NCBI RefSeq assembly: GCF_002250565.1 | Contig: NZ_NMVJ01000008.1 | Location: 62,001-126,000, forward strand | Source of the DNA: Parenemella sanctibonifatiensis | Lineage (GTDB): Bacteria; Actinomycetota; Actinomycetes; Propionibacteriales; Propionibacteriaceae | Length of the DNA stretch: 64,000 bases | Direction of reading: 5' to 3' | Part shown: positions 9,198 to 20,669 of the stretch, piece after piece | Numbering within the stretch: the stretch's first letter is position 1 | Layout of the letters: each line of letters starts with the position of its first letter | The notes under the pieces: generated by a model | What the model saw: only the letters and a program-made list of their open reading frames with translations | What the model was told of the DNA's origin: nothing | Databases searched by the model: none | Made by a program: the position numbers and the translations under genes

Positions 9198-10960
9198 CGA
9201 CCCTGGAGCGGGTCAGCAACCCCGCAGCACAGACCACGGCTCGGCAGCAGAGTCTCGGGTCGCTCATCTGGAAGATGATGACGACCACCGATCACAAGCT
9301 GATCGGCACGATGTACATGGTCACCGCCTTCGCCTTCTTCTGCTTCGGCGGTTTGCTGGCACTGGGAATCCGCGCCGAGTTGGCCTTCCCGGGCATGCAG
9401 TACCTGTCGCACGAGAGCTTCAACCAGTTCTTCACGATGCACGGCACGATCATGCTGCTGATGTTCGCGACGCCGATGTTCACGGCCTTCGCCAACTGGA
9501 TCATGCCGCTGCAGATCGGTGCCCCTGACGTCGCCTTCCCGCGACTGAACATGATCTCCTACTGGCTGTTCCTCTTCGGCAGCCTGATGGCCTGCGCCGG
9601 CTTCCTCACCCCTGAGGGCGCTGCCAGCTTCGGCTGGACCGCGTACGCCCCGTTGTCCAACGGTGTCCAGAACCCCGGCGCCGGTGGCGACCTGTGGGTG
9701 CTGGGCCTCTATCTGCTGGGTCTGTCCTCGATCCTGGGTGCGGTCAACTTCATCACCACGATCATCTGCATGCGGGCCCCGGGCCTGACGATGTTCCGGA
9801 TGTCGATCTTCACCTGGAACATTCTGGTCACCTCGCTGCTGGTCCTGATCGCCTTCCCGGTGCTCGGCGCTGGCCTGCTCGTGCTTGGTGCTGATCGGAT
9901 GATCGGCACGCACATCTTCGACGCCGCCAACGGCGGACCGATCCTGTGGCAGCACCTGTTCTGGTTCTTCGGGCACCCCGAGGTCTACATCATCGCGTTG
10001 CCCTTCTTCGGCATCGTGACCGAGATTCTCCCGGTCTTCTCCCGCAAGCCGATCTTCGGCTACGTCGGCCTGGTCGCCGCCACCATGGCGATCGGGGTGC
10101 TGTCGGTGTCGGTGTGGGCCCACCACATGTTCGTGACCGGAGCGGTGAACCTGCCGTTCTTCTCCTTCATGACCTTCCTCATTGCCGTCCCGACCGGTGT
10201 GAAGTTCTTCAACTGGATCGGCACCATGTGGGGCGGATCCATCACCTTCGACACCCCGATGGTGTGGGTGATGGGCTTCCTGACGACCTTCCTCTTCGGT
10301 GGTCTGACCGGCGTCATCCTGGCGAGCCCGCCGCTGGACTTCCAGGTGTCTGACACCTACTTCGTGGTGGCTCACTTCCACTACGTGCTCTTTGGCACGG
10401 TGGTCTTCGCGATGTTCGCCGGCTTCTACTACTGGTGGCCCAAGTTCACCGGTCGGATGCTGGACGAGACGCTGGGCAAGGTGCACTTCTGGCTCGTCTT
10501 CATCGGCTTCCACACCACCTTCCTGATCCAGCACTGGATGGGCGTCGAGGGCATGCAGCGACGGATCGCTGACTACCGCCCTGACGAGGGCTTCACGTTG
10601 GGCAACCAGGTCTCCACCGTTGGTGCGTTCATCCTGGGCGTCAGCATGCTGCCCTTCTTCTACAACGTCTGGAAGACCCGCAAGGCGGCCAAGGTCACCG
10701 TGGATGATCCGTGGGGTTGGGGTCGTTCGTTGGAGTGGGCGACCTCCTGCCCGCCGCCACGCCACAACTTCACCAAACTGCCGCTGATCCGTTCCGAGTC
10801 GCCGGCCTTCGACCTGCACCACCCTGAGGTGGCGGCGCTGGAGTACGCCCACATGGCGCCCGGCGAGGTCGGCGACAAGCCAGATGACGCGGGCAGGTTT
10901 GAAGCCTTGGAAGCGGCCATCGAAGACAAGCAGGGCGAGGGAAATGAGGCGGAGAAGTGA
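9194..10960 (+). CDS. ctaD: Cytochrome c oxidase subunit I
   Basis: 588 residues, about twelve membrane helices. Heme a and a3-CuB ligands are visible: the histidine in [21 protein letters not shown], the HH pair in WAHHMF, and AHFHYVL. It reduces oxygen to water and pumps protons. ATG overlaps the ctaC stop and GTGA at the end starts ctaF, so the three genes are translated as a coupled operon. Confidence 0.97.
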   Translation: MTTLERVSNPAAQTTARQQSLGSLIWKMMTTTDHKLIGTMYMVTAFAFFCFGGLLALGIRAELAFPGMQYLSHESFNQFFTMHGTIMLLMFATPMFTAFANWIMPLQIGAPDVAFPRLNMISYWLFLFGSLMACAGFLTPEGAASFGWTAYAPLSNGVQNPGAGGDLWVLGLYLLGLSSILGAVNFITTIICMRAPGLTMFRMSIFTWNILVTSLLVLIAFPVLGAGLLVLGADRMIGTHIFDAANGGPILWQHLFWFFGHPEVYIIALPFFGIVTEILPVFSRKPIFGYVGLVAATMAIGVLSVSVWAHHMFVTGAVNLPFFSFMTFLIAVPTGVKFFNWIGTMWGGSITFDTPMVWVMGFLTTFLFGGLTGVILASPPLDFQVSDTYFVVAHFHYVLFGTVVFAMFAGFYYWWPKFTGRMLDETLGKVHFWLVFIGFHTTFLIQHWMGVEGMQRRIADYRPDEGFTLGNQVSTVGAFILGVSMLPFFYNVWKTRKAAKVTVDDPWGWGRSLEWATSCPPPRHNFTKLPLIRSESPAFDLHHPEVAALEYAHMAPGEVGDKPDDAGRFEALEAAIEDKQGEGNEAEK

Positions 10961-11355
10961 AGGCTGAGTCCTGGATATTCCTCTTCCTGACGATCTACTT
11001 CGCGATCGTCACCCCGGTCTACTGGTTCATGGCGCAGGAGCCGGCCGGCACCTTCGCCCTGGGGCTGAGCGGTGTGCTCGGTGCGATGGTCGGCCTCTAC
11101 CTCCGCTTCGCGGTGGGGCGCAAGATCGACGTCCGCCCCGAGGACCGCAAGGACGGCGAGATCGCCGAGGGCGCAGGCGAGCTCGGCTTCTTCCCGCCGC
11201 AGAGCATCTGGCCGTTCTGGCTGGCGCTGTCGATGACCATCGTCTTCCTGGGCCCGATCTTCGGCTGGTGGCTGACGATCGTCGGCATCGGCATGGTGCT
11301 CGGCGCTGCAGCGGGCTGGGTCTTCGAGTTCTACCGCGGCGACTACGCGCACTGA
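10957..11355 (+). CDS. ctaF: Actinobacterial cytochrome c oxidase subunit IV
   Basis: 132 residues with four hydrophobic helices, beginning [15 protein letters not shown], the normal form of CtaF, an actinobacteria-specific oxidase subunit that contacts CtaD in the supercomplex. The start GTG overlaps the ctaD stop. A strong bidirectional terminator lies 55 bases downstream. Confidence 0.9.
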   Translation: MKAESWIFLFLTIYFAIVTPVYWFMAQEPAGTFALGLSGVLGAMVGLYLRFAVGRKIDVRPEDRKDGEIAEGAGELGFFPPQSIWPFWLALSMTIVFLGPIFGWWLTIVGIGMVLGAAAGWVFEFYRGDYAH

Positions 11356-11410
11356 TCCCTGCGGTCAGCCGCTGACGGCAACCTGACCGAACAGCACGAC
11401 TTCACCGACA

Positions 11411-11447
11411 GCACAGGGCGGGCCCCACATCGGGGCCCGCCCTGTGC
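11411..11447. terminator. Bidirectional hairpin between ctaF and guaB1
   Basis: A perfect 16-bp stem, gcacagggcgggcccc (11411-11426) with its complement at 11432-11447, and a five-base loop. It lies between two convergent genes and can serve both. Confidence 0.88.
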
Positions 11448-11468
11448 TGTTGACGGCTCCTGGTCGGA

Positions 11469-12932
<1,464 letters not shown>

Positions 12933-13004
12933 TCAGCTTCTGGCAGGAACGCCGACGTGCGCGGACCGGGCTCTGTTCTGGCCGTTCGGGGTGAGAGGGC
13001 CGGC

Positions 13005-13856
13005 TCAGATCAGGAAGATCGGCAGCGCGTCGGGGTAGCGGGCGTGGATGATGGACAGGAAGACGACCACGTCGAAGAGTAGGTGGACGCACAGCACATA
13101 CAGCAGTGAACGGGTCTTGGTGAACAGGTACGCCTGCAGCAGCGCGAACGGAGCGGTCAACAGCGGCCCCCAGGCTTGGTAGCCGAGCTCCCACAGGAAG
13201 CTGACGAAGATGACGCCCTGGAGCAGGTTGGCTGCCCAGAAGCTGAAGTGCCGTGACAGCAGCGCGAAGATCGTGCAGATGAAGAAGAACTCGTCCCAGG
13301 ACCCGACGTAGTTGACGCCGGCAAAGAATCGGGCGATCTCACTGCCGGACTCCAGCGGCGGCCAGTTGAGATAGGTGCCACTGGAGATGAAGTAGTAGGG
13401 CAGCACCAGCCAGCCGATCACCGGCACCGCGACGATGTACGCCCACATCCATCGGGTCCACTTCTCACCGGAGAGCCATTGGAAGCGGATCGCGTGGTCG
13501 CCGTAGCCGAATCTGGACAGTAGATAGGGCACCGCGACTGCCATGGTGAGGACGCAGCCGAGCAGCAACATGTTCTCCCAGCTGACGTTGGCGCGTACGG
13601 ACACGGTTGACACGATGATCAAACCGACCCCGATCAGCAGCAGGTCCCGCAACAGTTCCCGGTCCAGCCACACGCACAGGGCCAGGGCGAGCGTCATCAC
13701 GGCGTACCCGATCGGACGCCACTCCAGCGCGAACAGGAAGAAGGCCGAGCTGGACATCAGCAGCGCCGGCAGCAGCGACCAGGTCAGGCCGGGCCGGCGT
13801 GGGGTGACGCCGTGTGGGTCGGTGATGCTGGCATTCCGGTCGGCAAGGTCATCCAT
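13005..13856 (-). CDS. CPBP-like intramembrane protease family protein
   Basis: 283 residues with about eight hydrophobic helices. The start ATG (MDDLADRNAS) has GGAGGA upstream; a longer reading frame exists but runs across the divergent gene. In the C-terminal half, WDEFFFICTIFALLSRHF, FVSFLWELGY and CVHLLFDVV sit in the order of the CPBP/CAAX protease motifs, with the usual EE-R motif reduced to DE. It is therefore a divergent member whose activity is uncertain. A possible -10 tagagt on the minus strand lies at 13895-13900. Confidence 0.6.
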   Translation of the reverse strand: MDDLADRNASITDPHGVTPRRPGLTWSLLPALLMSSSAFFLFALEWRPIGYAVMTLALALCVWLDRELLRDLLLIGVGLIIVSTVSVRANVSWENMLLLGCVLTMAVAVPYLLSRFGYGDHAIRFQWLSGEKWTRWMWAYIVAVPVIGWLVLPYYFISSGTYLNWPPLESGSEIARFFAGVNYVGSWDEFFFICTIFALLSRHFSFWAANLLQGVIFVSFLWELGYQAWGPLLTAPFALLQAYLFTKTRSLLYVLCVHLLFDVVVFLSIIHARYPDALPIFLI

Positions 13857-13943
13857 CGGTCCTCCACGGGCCCTCGTCGGCGCTGTCGGCCTCACTCTAG
13901 GGCAGCGGCTGCCGCGCTCGCTGCAAACGGGCACACTGGGAGC

Positions 13944-14465
13944 ATGACCAAGGCAGCACCCCAGTCCACCGATCCGGCACCTGAGCAGCAGGCCAACTCG
14001 CGGCGACCCCGTCGGCTGACGGTGGTGCTGGTGGCCCTCGGCGTGGTGTTGGCACTGATCGTCGCGGCCGTGGTGTATCTGGCGAGCACCAACCAGCCGG
14101 GCGAGGACAACCCGCTGCGCAAGGAAGCCTTCGCGATCATCGAGAGCCTCGGTGGGACGCCGAAGGAGATCCCCGGCGATGACTCGCAGCCCTATCGGAT
14201 CGTTGCCGACGGCGGCATCGAGATTGCGACGTCGAGGGACGCGATCGACGCCGAGGTGGCTCGGATCGATGCCGTGTTGGAGGAGCGAGGCGGTTGGTTG
14301 GACTCCGTGCCGCCGGAGGTGGTCGACGCCGACATTGCGCTGCACCGGTCCAAGATCATCGGAGGTCGCCCCGCGGTGGTCACCCTGATGGCTCCGGTGT
14401 ACCCGGTGGAGGCGGGCCAGGGCCCCAGCCACGTGGACTGGGCGCTGACCTTCACCTGGGCCTGA
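13944..14465 (+). CDS. Hypothetical single-span membrane protein
   Basis: 173 residues. A disordered, basic N-terminus (about 28 residues) is followed by one hydrophobic helix (LTVVLVALGVVLALIVAAV) and an extracytoplasmic domain of about 120 residues with no cysteine or recognised motif. Topology is cytoplasm-in, domain-out. The ATG lies six bases after a weak -10-like cacact, so the message may be leaderless. Divergent from the CPBP-like gene; no function assigned. Confidence 0.6.
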   Translation: MTKAAPQSTDPAPEQQANSRRPRRLTVVLVALGVVLALIVAAVVYLASTNQPGEDNPLRKEAFAIIESLGGTPKEIPGDDSQPYRIVADGGIEIATSRDAIDAEVARIDAVLEERGGWLDSVPPEVVDADIALHRSKIIGGRPAVVTLMAPVYPVEAGQGPSHVDWALTFTWA

Positions 14466-14523
14466 CCCGCTGCGGGACCGCCCCGCCCCTGATGCGCTGG
14501 TGCCGACCGGGGACAATGGCGGC

Positions 14524-15546
14524 ATGGTTGAGGAGAATTACGTCAAGCCGGGCGCGGAGTACGTCCGAGACGCCCAGTATGTCACCACGAGGATCACCCG
14601 TGACGGCCGCGACGGCTTCGTCCCCGAAGCTGGTCGCTACCGCTTGATCGCTGCCCGCGCCTGCCCGTGGGCGAGCCGACAGATCGTGCTGCGCCGGCTG
14701 CTCGGTCTGGAGGAGGCGATCAGCCTCGGACTGGCCGGTCCGGTCCACGACGTCAACAGCTGGACGTTTGACCTGGACCCCGGAGGCAAGGACCCGGTGC
14801 TGGGCTACGAACGGCTCCAGCAGGCGTACTTCGCCCTGGACCCGGACTATCCGCTCGGCATCACGGTGCCGGCCTGGGTCGACACCACCACCGGCAAGCT
14901 GGTCAGCAACGACTTCCGCCAGCTCGAGGTCGACATGATCGATGAATGGGCCGACTTCCACCGACCCGGTGCGCCCGACCTCTATCCGGCGGAGCTGCGT
15001 GAGGAGATCGACGCGATCGACTCGTGGGTCTATCGCAGCATCAACAATGGCGTCTACCGATGCGGTTTCGCCGGCTCCCAGGAGTCCTACGACAAGGCGT
15101 ACGCCGAGCTCTTCGACGCCCTGGACCGTGCCAGTGAGATCCTCGGCAGCCAGCGCTACCTGGTGGGGGATCACATCACGCTGGCCGACATTCGGCTCGC
15201 GATGACGCTGTTCCGGTTCGACCCGGTCTATCACGGACACTTCAAGACCAACCGGAGCAAGCTGACCGAGATGCCGGTGCTGTGGGCGTACAGCCGCGAC
15301 CTGTTCCAGACCCCCGGCATTGGCGACACCGTCGACTTCGTGCAGATCAAGCAGCACTACTATCTCACCCAGCGCGACGTGAACCCGTCCGGTGTGATGC
15401 CGCAGGGCCCCGAGCTGGAGAACTGGCTGGAGCCCCACGGCCGGGAGTCGCTGGGCGGTTCGCCGTTCGGTGCCGGCGCCGCGCCGGGGCCGGTGTCAGC
15501 GGGGGAGCGGGTGCCCGAGGACCACACTCCACTGCCGCGGAGCTGA
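14524..15546 (+). CDS. Glutathionyl-hydroquinone reductase-like transferase (ECM4/YqjG family)
   Basis: 340 residues. RACPWASR near residue 45 holds the catalytic cysteine of the Xi-class GST family, followed by the typical DPDYPLGITVPAWVDTTTGKLVSND and the C-terminal helical domain. The family reduces glutathionyl-(hydro)quinones; actinobacteria usually have mycothiol instead, so the natural thiol is open. The start was set by gacaat (14512-14517) six bases before the ATG, a leaderless arrangement. A low-complexity Gly/Ala/Pro tail ends the protein. Confidence 0.85.
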   Translation: MVEENYVKPGAEYVRDAQYVTTRITRDGRDGFVPEAGRYRLIAARACPWASRQIVLRRLLGLEEAISLGLAGPVHDVNSWTFDLDPGGKDPVLGYERLQQAYFALDPDYPLGITVPAWVDTTTGKLVSNDFRQLEVDMIDEWADFHRPGAPDLYPAELREEIDAIDSWVYRSINNGVYRCGFAGSQESYDKAYAELFDALDRASEILGSQRYLVGDHITLADIRLAMTLFRFDPVYHGHFKTNRSKLTEMPVLWAYSRDLFQTPGIGDTVDFVQIKQHYYLTQRDVNPSGVMPQGPELENWLEPHGRESLGGSPFGAGAAPGPVSAGERVPEDHTPLPRS

Positions 15547-15578
15547 GCGTTGGCCAACCGCGACTGCCAGGGACGGAA

Positions 15579-15621
15579 AAACGCCGATGCCCCCGGGACA
15601 AATCCGGGGGCATCGGCGTTT
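15579..15621. terminator. Bidirectional terminator before qcrB
   Basis: Arms aaacgccgatgcccccgg (15579-15596) and its exact complement (15604-15621) form an 18-bp stem with a seven-base loop. A/T ends on both sides suit termination of both convergent transcripts. Confidence 0.9.
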
Positions 15622-15647
15622 GAGGTGTGCTCAGTGAGTCACCTCGT

Positions 15648-17393
15648 TCAGTGAGTCAGGGTTGACTCCTGGTCGGAGTGCTCCTCCTCGTGCCGAGCAT
15701 GGTTCGCGTGATCACTGGAGGCGTGGCCATCGGTCGCGTGAGCATGATGCGCGGCGGCCTCCTCAAGCTGCTCGCGGGTGACCTTCGGAGGCACCCCGCC
15801 GAACCACCAACGGCTGGCGCGTGCCCGCCGCTTGCTGACCGCAGCCTCGTGGCGTACGCCGCGCTTGTCCTCGGTCGGGCTCGCCTCCAGGGCGGTGAGC
15901 TGAGCCTTCTGGGTGAGGGCGTACGCCTCGTCCTGGCTGATCGGCAGATGGTCCTCCGAGAAGCCACCCTCCGGCGACATCCGCAGGGTGCCGGACTCGG
16001 CGCCGTGCAGCAGCCGATCCAGATCCCGCTTCATCAACCCGATGCAGATCCGCCTCGTGATGATGAAAGCAGCAATCGGAGCCAGGAAGAACGCCCACCG
16101 CAACACGATGGTGATCGTGTTGATGCTGAGCGAGAAGTTGGTGGCGATGAGGTCGTTGCCACCGCCCAACCAGACCACGGCGTACATCGTCATGCCGGCG
16201 ACGCCGAAGGCCGCACGGGTCGGCGCCTGGTAGGGCTTGTCGAGGATGTGGTGCTCGGCGCGATCGCCGGTGAACCACTGCTCGAAGAAGGGATAGATCG
16301 CCAATCCGGTGAACAGCAGGCCCAGGAAGCCGAGGCCCGGGACCGCGATGTTCCACGACCACGTGGTGCCGAACAGATACGACTCCCAGCCCGGCATCAG
16401 TCGAACCGCACCCTCGGCAGGACCCATGTACCAGTCCGGCTGGGAGCCGGCGGTCACCTGGGAGGGGTTGTAGGGGCCGTAGGTCCACACCGGGTTGATC
16501 TGGATCAGTGCCGCGATCAGGACGATCACACCGAAGACGATGAAGAAGAAGCCGCCCGCCTTGGCCATGTAGACCGGGAACAGCGGGTAGCCGACGACAT
16601 TGCGCTCGGTGCGGCCGGGGCCGGCGTACTGGGTGTGCTTGTGGAAGACCAACAGCGCCATGTGCGCGGCGATCAGTCCGAGCAGCAGGCCCGGCAACAG
16701 CAGGATGTGGACCATGTAGAGGCGGGCCACGATGATGTCACCGGGGAACTCGCCACCGAAGACGAAGAACTCCGCCCACGTGCCGATGATCGGGATCGAG
16801 CGCACCAGACCGTCCACGAAGCGCAGACCGGTGCCCGACAGCAGGTCATCAGGCAGCGAGTAGCCGGCGAAGCCCTCAACCATCGCCAACGCCATCAGGC
16901 CCACGCCGATCAGCCAGTTGATCTCGCGCGGCTTGCGGAAGGCTCCGGTGAAGAAGACGCGCAGGCAGTGGGCAAAGATCGAGGCGATGAAGAGCAGCGC
17001 CGCCCAGTGGTGGATCTGACGCATCAGCAGGCCACCGCGGACGTCAAAGCTGATCTCCAGCGTCGAGGCGTACGCCTCCGACATCGCCAGGCCCTTGAGC
17101 AACTGGTAGGAGCCGTCGTAGTGGATCTCCGCCATCGACGGCTTGAACCACAGCGTCAGGAAGACACCGGTGAGCAGGCAGATGATGAAGCTGTAGAGCG
17201 CGATCTCACCGAGCAGGAAGGACCAGTGGTCGGGGAAGACCTTGCGCAGGTTGCCCTTGGACAGACCGGCGATGCCGACCCGCTCGTCGACCCACTTGGC
17301 GGGGCCGGCGAGGCCGGACATGGCGTGCTTGCCCTCGGGCTTGTGGGCCTGGGGGTTCTCGGTGGTCGTGTCGACCTTGCTGGGCTTGGCCAC
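15648..17393 (-). CDS. qcrB: Cytochrome bc1 complex cytochrome b subunit
   Basis: 581 residues. The eight-helix cytochrome b core (about residues 55-430) is followed by an actinobacterial C-terminal extension. RQIHHWAALLF carries a heme-ligand histidine, and GGEFPGDIIVARLYMVHILLLPG belongs to the second ligand helix. It oxidises menaquinol and passes electrons to the Rieske protein and to its b hemes. It follows qcrA by three bases and is last in the ctaE-qcrC-qcrA-qcrB operon. The C-terminus is His/Glu-rich. Confidence 0.96.
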   Translation of the reverse strand: MAKPSKVDTTTENPQAHKPEGKHAMSGLAGPAKWVDERVGIAGLSKGNLRKVFPDHWSFLLGEIALYSFIICLLTGVFLTLWFKPSMAEIHYDGSYQLLKGLAMSEAYASTLEISFDVRGGLLMRQIHHWAALLFIASIFAHCLRVFFTGAFRKPREINWLIGVGLMALAMVEGFAGYSLPDDLLSGTGLRFVDGLVRSIPIIGTWAEFFVFGGEFPGDIIVARLYMVHILLLPGLLLGLIAAHMALLVFHKHTQYAGPGRTERNVVGYPLFPVYMAKAGGFFFIVFGVIVLIAALIQINPVWTYGPYNPSQVTAGSQPDWYMGPAEGAVRLMPGWESYLFGTTWSWNIAVPGLGFLGLLFTGLAIYPFFEQWFTGDRAEHHILDKPYQAPTRAAFGVAGMTMYAVVWLGGGNDLIATNFSLSINTITIVLRWAFFLAPIAAFIITRRICIGLMKRDLDRLLHGAESGTLRMSPEGGFSEDHLPISQDEAYALTQKAQLTALEASPTEDKRGVRHEAAVSKRRARASRWWFGGVPPKVTREQLEEAAAHHAHATDGHASSDHANHARHEEEHSDQESTLTH

Positions 17394-17396
17394 GGC

Positions 17397-18500
17397 TTAT
17401 CGCCCCTCGTCCTCAGGGTAGAGATCCCGCTCGAAGTAGCTGGGTCCCACCGGCACAGTGAAATCGCTGCGGGCGACGAGGAAGCCTTCCTCGTTCACCC
17501 GGATCGGCAGCTGCGGCAGCGCACGCGCAGCCGGACCGAAGACGACCTTGCCGGCATCGCCGAGGTCGAAGGTCGACTGGTGGCAGGGGCAGAGCAGGTG
17601 GTGCGTCTGGTCCTCCCACAGCGCGATTGGGCAGCCGACGTGGGTGCAGATCTTGGAGTACGCCAAGATGCCGCCGACGTGCCAGTCCTGGCGCGATTCG
17701 GGGACATTGATGTCGTTGACGTCCATCCGGACCACCACGATCGAGGCCTTCGCCTTGGCCCGCTGGTATTCGGTCGGCTCCAGGTCAGTCATGCCTTCGG
17801 GCTGCGCGTTGACCAAGGTTCCAATGCGGATGTCCTCGGGGCGCAGCCGGTGGTAGGAGGCGTCAGTGACCAGGTGGACATCCTCGGCCCATACGGTCTT
17901 CTCCAAGGTCTCGCGGATCTTGGAGGGAGTCGGCCACGGGCCGAGGTCGGCGAGGGTGACCAGGGCGGGCACCGCGACGATGCCGACGGCACCCAGCAGG
18001 CTGCCGCCGATGAGACGACGGCGGTCCAGGCGGGTCTGCTCGACACCCTCGTCCACCTCAGCCAGGGCAGCTTCGCGCACCTGGTCGGTGGAGGGGATCC
18101 GATGCCGCTCCTCGGAGATCTCGTTGTCGTCCATGATTTGCTTGGCCCAGTGGACCAGGCCGACACCGATCAGCAGGATGGCCAGGCCCAGCGTCAGGCC
18201 GAGCCAGAAGTGCTGCGCTCCAACGGTCATGCCGAGCAGGTTGATGCGCAGCGTGTTGGGGACGGCGAAGTAGATCACCACGAAGGCGATGGCCAGCACC
18301 GGGACGAGGGCAAACATGCCCACGACCTGACGGTAGGCGCGATTGCCGGCCGCTTCGTCCGCGTCGGTCCAGCGCTCGACATGTTCCTCGATGCCCGGGT
18401 TGTCGACGGGCTGCTCGAGGGCAGCCGGCTCGGCAACAGTGGGATCGGTGGGATCAATCTGTTCGAGCGAGGACCCGGTGGGGTGCTCTGACCTGGTCAC
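17397..18500 (-). CDS. qcrA: Rieske iron-sulfur subunit of cytochrome bc1
   Basis: 367 residues from a GTG overlapping the qcrC stop; an in-frame start ten codons upstream is less likely. Three membrane helices, typical of actinobacterial QcrA, precede the Rieske domain. The 2Fe-2S ligands are in CTHVGCPI and CPCHQSTFD, including both Cys-His pairs. It moves electrons from menaquinol to the diheme QcrC. Confidence 0.95.
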   Translation of the reverse strand: MTRSEHPTGSSLEQIDPTDPTVAEPAALEQPVDNPGIEEHVERWTDADEAAGNRAYRQVVGMFALVPVLAIAFVVIYFAVPNTLRINLLGMTVGAQHFWLGLTLGLAILLIGVGLVHWAKQIMDDNEISEERHRIPSTDQVREAALAEVDEGVEQTRLDRRRLIGGSLLGAVGIVAVPALVTLADLGPWPTPSKIRETLEKTVWAEDVHLVTDASYHRLRPEDIRIGTLVNAQPEGMTDLEPTEYQRAKAKASIVVVRMDVNDINVPESRQDWHVGGILAYSKICTHVGCPIALWEDQTHHLLCPCHQSTFDLGDAGKVVFGPAARALPQLPIRVNEEGFLVARSDFTVPVGPSYFERDLYPEDEGR

Positions 18501-19309
18501 TTGGCGCGTGCTCCCTTCGCTGCGATCCACATCGCAAACCCGACGAGCGCGCCGAGGCCGATGGTCCAGATGAACAGGCCTTCGCCGACCGGGCCGGTGC
18601 CGCCGAGGTTGTTGCCGCCGTAGTTGGGGGCCTCCTCGACGGTGCGCAGATAGGCGATGACCTGGCGTACGTCCTCATCGCTCATGGTGCCCGGAGCGAA
18701 ACGGGGCATCTGCTGGGGTCCGATCCGGACCGCCTCGTAGATGTGGCGCGACTCGACACCGTGCAGCGACGGGGCGTACTTGCCTTCCGGCATGGCGCCA
18801 CCCATGCCCATGATGTTGTGGCAGGCCGAGCAGTTGGAGCGGAAGATCTCGCCACCGCGGGCGATCTCCTCAGCGGTCAGGCCCTCCGGCGAGTACTGCT
18901 CCTCGGTCGGGATGGCCAGGCCGGGGGAGAGGCTTTGTACGTACGCGGCGACGGCCGCGATCTCCTCGGGGGTGAAGTCGGAGGCCTTGCGCGGGAACTG
19001 CTGCCCGGGCTTGTTCATCGGCATCCGGCCGGTGCCCATCTGGAAGTCCACCGACGCGGCGCCGACGCCGACCAGGCTCGGGCCCTGACTGGTGCCCGCG
19101 CCGTTCATGCCGTGGCAGGAGGAACAACTGACAACGAAGATCTCCTCGCCCTGGACGACCTGCGGGTCGGTGGCGCCCTGCGCCTCGACGCTGTTGGTGG
19201 GCAGGACCAGCGTGTACGCGGCGCCGACCAGCAGCAGAGCCGCCAAGATCAGCAACGGCCGCGCGGCGGGGTGTCGACGTCGGGCTGCAAGGAATGACAA
19301 CGAACTCAC
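18497..19309 (-). CDS. qcrC: Diheme cytochrome c subunit of bc1
   Basis: 270 residues from GTG at 19309. After an N-terminal signal/anchor (about 15-37) come two c-type heme sites, CSSCH and CSACH, each in a separate domain with a downstream methionine, and a C-terminal membrane helix. It replaces a soluble cytochrome c and wires bc1 to CtaC. Overlaps qcrA by four bases. Confidence 0.95.
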   Translation of the reverse strand: MSSLSFLAARRRHPAARPLLILAALLLVGAAYTLVLPTNSVEAQGATDPQVVQGEEIFVVSCSSCHGMNGAGTSQGPSLVGVGAASVDFQMGTGRMPMNKPGQQFPRKASDFTPEEIAAVAAYVQSLSPGLAIPTEEQYSPEGLTAEEIARGGEIFRSNCSACHNIMGMGGAMPEGKYAPSLHGVESRHIYEAVRIGPQQMPRFAPGTMSDEDVRQVIAYLRTVEEAPNYGGNNLGGTGPVGEGLFIWTIGLGALVGFAMWIAAKGARAK

Positions 19310-19329
19310 CTTTGCTCGAGGAGGGTCAA

Positions 19330-20034
19330 CTATTTGACGAGATAGATCACGGCGAACAGCACGATCCACACGGCGTCGACGAAGTGCCAGTAGTAGGACA
19401 CGACGTGGGCGCTGACGGCCTGCTCGTGGGTGAAGGTGCGCGCCATGTAGGTGCGGCCGAGCACGTAGAGGAAGGCAAACAGGCCGCCGATGACGTGGAT
19501 GCCGTGGAAGCCGGTGGCCAGGAAAAAGGCCGACCAGTAGGCGTCAGTCTGCGGCGCGAAGCCTTCGCTGACCAGGGTGGCGTACTCGTAGGCCTGGCCG
19601 CCGATGAAGAAGGCGCCCATCAGGAAGGTCAGGATGAACCACTCACGCAGGCCCCACTTGGTCACGTTGAGGATGCCTCCGGTGCGCCCGACCCGGCCGG
19701 CCTCGGCAGCGTTGGCACCGGCCTGGCAGGTGATCGAGCTGAGCACCAGCACGGTGGTGTTGATGCTCGCAAAGACAATGTCGTGGTGCGCCGTGGCGGA
19801 TTCCCACAATGAGGTGGTGCCGGATTCGAGGGCTCGCTGGTTGGTGACGTTGCGAATCGTGAAGTACGAAGCGAACAACGCCGCAAAGAACATCAGTTCC
19901 GATGCGAGCCACACGAACGTGCCCACGGAGACCATGTCGGGTCGTCCGGGGACGCCATACATACGGGCCCGTGCAATGGGATGCAGGGCGCCACTGGGAA
20001 TCTGCCCATCCTTGATCTCTGCCGAGTTTGCCAC
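19330..20034 (-). CDS. ctaE: Cytochrome c oxidase subunit III
   Basis: 234 residues from GTG ([10 protein letters not shown]); a second GTG six codons upstream is possible. The length is normal for actinobacterial CtaE and hydrophobic helices of subunit III are visible ([31 protein letters not shown]). It heads the ctaE-qcrC-qcrA-qcrB operon, an order also found in mycobacteria. The 200 bases upstream are shared with the divergent receiver gene; no clear -35/-10 pair is seen. Confidence 0.93.
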   Translation of the reverse strand: MANSAEIKDGQIPSGALHPIARARMYGVPGRPDMVSVGTFVWLASELMFFAALFASYFTIRNVTNQRALESGTTSLWESATAHHDIVFASINTTVLVLSSITCQAGANAAEAGRVGRTGGILNVTKWGLREWFILTFLMGAFFIGGQAYEYATLVSEGFAPQTDAYWSAFFLATGFHGIHVIGGLFAFLYVLGRTYMARTFTHEQAVSAHVVSYYWHFVDAVWIVLFAVIYLVK

Positions 20035-20234
20035 GGGCTCATGTTGCCACACTTTCGTGACGACTGCCGCCCGCCGACGCCATCCCGGCAGCGCGTCGGT
20101 GCTGTGACGAGTAGGGTGTCACCGAAGCGGTCCGAAGGCTGGGCCCATCTGCTCAAAAAGGGTGTTTTCTGCACCTCGGGCAGTGGGTTTAGATGACGGA
20201 TTGGTTGCCTAAATTACTTCGAGCAGGATGAGTG

Positions 20235-20669
20235 ATGAACGAGTCGCACGCTGACACCTCGACGCCCACGGTCGACGTTCTTGTGTATTCCGACGACCGC
20301 CGCGTACGCGAGCAGGTTCGGGTCGCTCTCGGCCGCCGGCTCAGCGCTGACCTGCCCGAGCTGCGGGTGGTCGAGGCGGCCACCCAGCCGGCCGTCCTGG
20401 ACGCCATGGACTCGGGCAAGATCAGCGTCGCCATCTTCGACGCCGAGGCGGTGCCCTCCGGCGGCATGGGTCTGTGCCGGCAGATGCACGACGAGATCCC
20501 CGACTGTCCGCCGATCATGGTGATCGTGGCCCGAGAGCAGGACGCCTGGCTGGCGACCTGGTCGCGAGCCGAGGCCGTCGCCGCGCACCCGGTCGATCCG
20601 ATTCGCCTGCCCGGGCAGGTCGCCGACATGATGCGGCGAGCCGGCCTGGGGGTCGAGGCGAACGCGTGA
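20235..20669 (+). CDS. Atypical receiver-domain protein coupled to trpD
   Basis: 144 residues. VDVLVYSDDRRVREQVRVAL opens like a response-regulator receiver with the acidic pair, and AIFDAEA holds an aspartate where the phosphoacceptor is expected. The conserved lysine-proline near the end reads AAHPVDP, so the lysine is replaced by histidine. There is no output domain. The stop overlaps the trpD start (GTGA). This suggests a stand-alone, possibly non-phosphorylated receiver; its partner is unknown. Confidence 0.65.
   Translation: MNESHADTSTPTVDVLVYSDDRRVREQVRVALGRRLSADLPELRVVEAATQPAVLDAMDSGKISVAIFDAEAVPSGGMGLCRQMHDEIPDCPPIMVIVAREQDAWLATWSRAEAVAAHPVDPIRLPGQVADMMRRAGLGVEANA

Noticed and set aside
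15678-18491. 937-codon plus-strand frame opposite qcrB and qcrA
   Set aside because: Spans two recognised genes on the other strand, low-complexity composition; a GC-codon artefact.
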